Positions 59,498 through 64,000 of a stretch of 64,000 bases of DNA are shown here, piece by piece (within the stretch, counting starts at the first letter, position 1; each line of letters opens with the position of its first letter). Location of the stretch: assembly GCF_963678635.1 (NCBI RefSeq), contig NC_087064.1:21750509-21814508 (forward strand), given 5' to 3'. A model generated the notes under the pieces. That model searched no databases. It was not told the DNA's origin and saw nothing but the letters and a program-made list of their open reading frames with translations. The DNA is from Symsagittifera roscoffensis. Its lineage: Eukaryota > Xenacoelomorpha > Acoela > Convolutidae. The position numbers were made by a program, and so were the translations under genes.

Positions 59498-59676
59498 ACT
59501 TGGGGATGAACAACCCCCTTGTAGTCCCATCCTTGTTCGCAAGAGCCACGGTAGAAAAACAGCAGAAGGAGTTCACCGACGGCTGGGACTCTCTGTTCAT
59601 CGGATATACTGCAGCGGTCTACTTCAATTCTTGTGATATCAAGATAAACTCGTGGACGACTGAAGCAAAAAAATGA
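59470..59676 (+). pseudogene. Plus-strand cassette, block 4 (PEFPTVRR)
   Basis: Aligns with minus-strand 9,547-9,300. It is in a different frame from block 3, so an indel lies near 59,450. It ends at TGA 59,674-59,676, just as the next frame starts. Confidence 0.6.
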
Positions 59677-60644
59677 GAGGCTCAATGCCCCCCAAATTTG
59701 AGGTTCGGGACATCTTGAGAACGCTCAAGCAAGCGAACCTGGAGAAAATGTTGCCAAAATGGGACGACGGGAGGATGATAGAAGAAGAAGGGCACATCGC
59801 ACTGCAAGACGAGATGAAGTTCGCCACGAGAACATACCGGGCGCCTTACGGAGTGGAGCAGGTGGAAATGAAGCAGGAAGAGAAAGAGTTGGATGCAGCA
59901 GGCTCGTTGTATGTGGCCCTGACAGAGTATAAGAAGCAAGACCCGGCGACACCCTCACCCCTATCAGTAGGCACCCCTGGGGATAAGAGAAGTGGCCCAG
60001 TAGAAAACCGATTTAGAGAGATACTTGAGAAAAGGGGAGCCGAGTCAGAAGCGGAGAGCATGGATGAGACCCTCAGTGAAACAGGAGAGGAAATGGAAGT
60101 AGGTAATACGCCTGAGCCGAAACCAGCCGAGGTGGACTTCACCGCTCAAGAGCTGCTGCAGGACCTGAGCGGAGATGATTGGGTGGACACGGCCACGCCA
60201 TCTCTAACCTCGTCCCCTCGGAAAGGCCTGGAACTACCATTGACAAGCAAAACTTCCAACATGGGGATGATACTCTTGAGTACAGAAGAGAGTCAGAAGA
60301 ACACGCTTGAGGAGATCAAGAGCTTGTTTCTAGAGACTCTGGATGAGAAGGCTTGGCGGGAATTCTTGAGTGAATTTATTCAAGAGACGAGGAGTGAAAC
60401 CACATTAGATAACTTCAAGGAAGAACTGTGGAACACGATGGTCAAGTTCGGGGAACCTGTCTTGATGGGCACCGGGCTGAATGAAAAAGCAAGGAAAGAG
60501 TTACTGAGCAAGATGGTCAAGTTGAGGGAGACGCGACAGAAGAACAGAGATGACGATTGTAAAGACAGCTCTACTCTGAAACAAAAAACTGAAAATAAAA
60601 TAATTGAAGGGGTAAAGGGGATAAGGTTAAGGCTAGTAATATAA
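59673..60644 (+). pseudogene. Plus-strand cassette, block 5 (323 residues)
   Basis: The longest intact frame of this cassette: a basic N-terminus, then Glu/Ser/Pro-rich low complexity (about 60,060-60,180), then a helical Lys/Glu-rich end. Its position matches the 8.4-9.2 kb part of the minus cassette, where an acidic segment also occurs. It may be disordered. Function unknown. Confidence 0.5.
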
Positions 60645-61148
60645 TTTAAGAAAACTAATATCCTTAAGGCTCGAGCGAGGGGAGGCAAGATTTGGAAGGG
60701 TTGGACGGATATAAAGAGGTCGAATCAGTAATGATAGCGGCAATGCCCCCAAGTAGAGGTGTGAAGTCTCGGAAGAGAAAGAGAGAGATAGAGGGGTTGA
60801 GTAGTCCTTCGGCGGACGCAGTCTCGGAGAAAAATCTGAGGTAGACGGCTCCCATGGTTTTTCGGCTAGTTTTTATCATGGTCTGTCTGCTCATTTTTGT
60901 CCCCCTTCTATTGAAGATAGCATTCTGAAAGCTCGTTGTATAGATTCCGATGGTCACATAATTTTGTTACGGATATTATGCGCTTTTGTTGCAACTTTAG
61001 AATTTTTTTGCGACTAAAGCGACTTTCTTTCATTCGTTTTTAAACACAGGCATTCATTTTTGTATCGCAAGTGGTGCAAAGTCCAGCTTCGAATCTGTGT
61101 CCAAATTTGTTTTTGATGTTGGTTTTCTTTTTAATAACTCCAATTCCA
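60645..61148. other. Non-coding DNA after the plus-strand cassette
   Basis: It starts with a purine-rich run (about 60,700-60,800, aaagagagagatagagggg) and then AT-rich DNA. No gene. It leads into the direct repeat. Confidence 0.4.
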
Positions 61149-62097
61149 TGTGCCATTCTGCCAGACTGGCACAGCGCAACCTTCCGGCGAAACACGAAAG
61201 AACGATAAAGGCCTTAACGACAAAAAAGTGCTGCAGAGAAGGGTAGAAATATTCTAGAAGTTTCAATTTTCAAAATTTCGGTCATCGAATGGATATTTCT
61301 CAGAAACACAAAAAACGGCCATTTTGACTAAAAAGATTGAAAAAGTCAGAACAACAGCGAATATAGTGGAAAAAAGTCGCACGTCAACACAGAAAAACGA
61401 ACTCTCTTATCGTGACGATCACGCAAGATAAGACCCTTAGCAGAAGACGATAGTCGGAAGGAGGCTTCAATGGGGAAGGAATATTGAACAGAACCCTCCC
61501 GTGCCACGAATTGAGAGTAATAACGACGTTATTACAAGGAGAACACGGAAGCGGAGGCTTGGTCCCCCAGAGACTGATATATGGTGAAAGACTCTAGTAA
61601 ACTAATTTTTTAGCTACTCTGATGCCATAAACGTTTGAATTAACACCGGTATTATCTGATATTTTAGAATATGAGTAGCTAGAAAGAGGGAAGGGTCAAT
61701 CCATCTCCAACTGTCAACAAAAACATAACAAAATAGGGTGTTCGAGCCGTGTTTTTAATAGCAATCACGTAGTTTGAGGATCCGAGACTCAGCTATGTGG
61801 TTGTGTTCGCATTTAAACGAAAGCTGATCAAAAGTCGTTTGATTGATGGCCTAAAAATCGTAACTTTTTACTTAGCCCTAAACAGACCAGAAAATCAACT
61901 GGCTAGGTCGAGACGAAGAAAAGCGAGTAGAATTAAGGTAATTGACGCCTGCCAGTCGTTAATAGAAACTTTTTCTACGCTCCGTCGCTGTGTAGTTTTC
62001 GGGCGAATGTTATATAGACGTTTTTATGGCGCTCCTGGGTGGGCCTGTTAAAAGCATGAGTCAATCATGATCAGCAAACGTTTCACCGACGAACCCT
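61149..62097. repeat. Direct repeat of about 0.95 kb, copy 1
   Basis: Shares order and sequence with 62,879-63,844: near-palindrome, 'ggaaggaatatt', 'gaaccctcccgtgc', 'gagcggaggcttgg', 'gactcagctatgtggttgtg', 'ctggctaggtcgagacgaag'. The last 300 bp resemble 5,213-5,510 and 1-250 in the same orientation. Starts at the 25-bp palindrome (61,149-61,173), in which only the centre and two paired positions differ. Confidence 0.85.
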
Positions 62098-62878
62098 CCG
62101 CTCCGGGCGTATGTCCGAGTTAGAGGCCTTAATGACCTTTATTATACTAGGGGGAAGGTGCGTACCCTCCTCCTAGTACTATTTAGCTTTTTAACTTAGT
62201 TAAGACCGAAAATTCTGGGGGCCCGAGGGTTAGGTGGGAAGTCATGAGGTCGCTTGTCCCGAGGTCCCGGGACCAAAAACAATTAAAGAGAAAGCGTAAA
62301 ACCAAACAAAAACAGTTGAAACCAAGAAAAAGCCAAAAACAAATTTATTTGAAAACAAAAAAGTACGAAAAACAGCAAAAAAATCCAAAAAGACCAAAAA
62401 CAGTAAAAAAACATAAAGTGACAGTTTATATGTTGTTTCCGGACGAGATGTGATCTGACCTTCCTATTTGTTGTTTTTTCAGATTGATTTATATCGTTTC
62501 TGATAGAAAGATTGTGTGTTTTGTTGAAGGATTGGGTACCCTCCCTGGAGTGTAATTTGAGTATTCAAGCACGTTAATGGTGATTTCGCCGGTGGCCGGA
62601 GGGTAGAGTGGCAAGCTGACCGACGTCTTCCACACTAAACAGGGACATCAGGGACAACATCCACAACGACTGTTGGGTATCTTTGAAACAACTTTAATAT
62701 CGTTCGGGTACTATTTCATTAAAACTTAAGTGGTGGGGGGGCACGATTGGCGCGGTCCGATTGTACGCTCCATCGATCACAAATTTCCGAGTTAAGGGTC
62801 TTAATTCGGGTATTTTGGTGCAAAGAAGGGTATAATAATTTTCATTAACGACTACTAATAGATTATTATCCTTATTAT
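62098..62878 (+). repeat. Inverted LTR-like segment between the direct repeats
   Basis: On the plus strand it resembles the reverse complement of the LTR-like copy around 32.0-32.3 kb: 'gacgagatgtgatctgacc', 'tttgttgtt', 'ttagctttttaac', 'ttccgagttaagg'. It is therefore a related LTR in the opposite orientation. A basic poly-Lys/Gln-like frame (62,244-62,453) is probably chance. Confidence 0.6.
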
Positions 62879-63844
62879 TGTGCCATTCTGCCAGATTGGC
62901 ACAGCGCAACCCTCCAGCGACACGGAAAAAGACGACCAAAGGCCTTAGCAACAAAAAAATGCTGCGGAGGGTCTAGATATTCCGAAAATTTGAATTTTCA
63001 AAATTTTGATTGACGGGCCAGTATTTCTGAGAAATACAAAAAGACGGCCATTTTGTCTGGAAAGGACGAAAAAAAACCACAACGACAGAGATAGCAGAAA
63101 ACAGTCGCACGAAAGAACGTGAGAAACGAAGCCTCTTATCGTGGCAATAACACACGATAAGAACCTTAGCAGTGGAAATTAGTGGAAAAGGAAGCTTCAG
63201 TGGGGAAGGAATATTCCGCGGAACCCTCCCGTGCTACAAATTGGGAGAAATAAGAACGTTATCTCGAGAAGATTACGGGAGCGGAGGCTTGGCCCCCCAG
63301 AGACTGGTGTATGTGAAGGGACTATATAAAACTGACTTTGTAGCTACTTGGATGTCGTAGAATTTTGAATTAACACCGGTATAATTTGATATATCAGAAT
63401 ATGAGTAGCTAGGAAGAGCAGAGGGTCAATCCAACTCCAATGGATTTAATATAGAACTGTCACACAAAAACATAATAAAATAGAGTATTCGAGCCGTGTT
63501 TTTAATAGCAATCACGTAGTCTGAGGATCCGAGACTCAGCTATGTGGTTGTGTTCGCATGTAAACGAAAGCTGATCAAAAGTCGTTTGACTGATGGCCTA
63601 AAAATAGTAACTTTTTACTTAGCCCTAAACAAACCAGAAAATCAACTGGCTAGGTCGAGACGAAGAAAAGCGAGTAGAATTAAGGTAACTGACGCCTGCC
63701 AGTCGTTAATAGAAACTTTTTCTACGCTCCGTCGCTGTGTAGTATTTGGGCGAATGTTACATAGACGTTTTTATGGCGCTCCTGGGTGGGCCTGTTAAAG
63801 GCATGAGACCATCATGATCAGCAAGCGTTTCAGCGACGAACCCG
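62879..63844. repeat. Direct repeat of about 0.95 kb, copy 2
   Basis: Partner of 61,149-62,097. It begins with the same 25-bp near-palindrome (62,879-62,903) and diverges after 'gacgaaccc' at the far end. Confidence 0.85.
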
Positions 63845-64000
63845 TTTCGATAATTTTCTGAATTTTGTCAATCTGTTTTGGGGATCGAGCTTTTGAGTTT
63901 TTAGAGTAAGTGCAATAAAAATTTTTGTGCTAGGAGCGTGCTAGCATAACATGCTCGGCTGCCAGAAAGACTCTTGAGTAACCCTCCGATTAGCTCCGTG
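63845..64000. other. Window end, nothing recognised
   Basis: AT-rich with 'accctccgattagc' at the very end, another monomer-like motif. Confidence 0.4.

Noticed and set aside
62244-62453. Lys/Gln-rich plus-strand frame
   Set aside because: Low-complexity A-rich DNA inside an LTR-like segment; no conserved counterpart.

Overview
This 64-kb window is eukaryotic and almost entirely repetitive. I see no ordinary host gene, rRNA, tRNA or CRISPR array. A nematode-like host is my best guess, because it combines a Ty3/gypsy-type pol with a long SGNH-hydrolase-bearing cassette and has AT-rich intergenic DNA. That is inference from protein style, not a search result.

Minus strand, 23.2 down to 5.4 kb: one very large, decayed Ty3/gypsy-like retroelement. 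In transcription order it carries a coiled-coil gag with two CCHC knuckles, an aspartic protease (DTG), reverse transcriptase (YVDD), RNase H, an unusually long charged linker and an integrase with a C-terminal GPY/F-like domain. Past pol come a macro-domain-like segment (about 14.4-15.0 kb) and a roughly 8.7-kb accessory cassette with an SGNH/GDSL-like domain, several unknown alpha-helical blocks and a Cys-rich stretch followed by one transmembrane helix. Stops and frameshifts break it throughout. A diverged copy of the cassette's middle lies on the plus strand at 58.0-60.6 kb. The last 1.67 kb of the cassette is duplicated at 1-1,667, and the DNA between the copies holds plus-strand LINE remnants (endonuclease, RT, 3' end).

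24-52 kb: a large satellite domain. A 23-25-bp monomer (core GGACCCTTCCGGATTGG) forms blocks of a few hundred bp, separated by a conserved roughly 370-bp spacer. Together these make a higher-order repeat of about 0.8-1 kb that recurs about 20 times. Five gag-leader copies (A to E, minus strand) are interspersed, and each is preceded in the sense direction by satellite. Three truncated gag copies join the LTR-like end TGAACATTCAGG at the same base. Two long LTR-like copies (30.8-33.4 and 52.3-55.7 kb) bracket the domain. The simplest reading is a tandem chain of one retroelement whose long terminal repeat or leader carries the satellite, enlarged by segmental duplications of 287, 781, 2,717 and 3,201 bp.

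55.7-64 kb: AT-rich DNA, the plus-strand cassette remnant, then a pair of direct repeats of about 0.95 kb, each starting with a 25-bp near-palindrome. DNA related to the minus-strand LTR, but inverted, lies between them.
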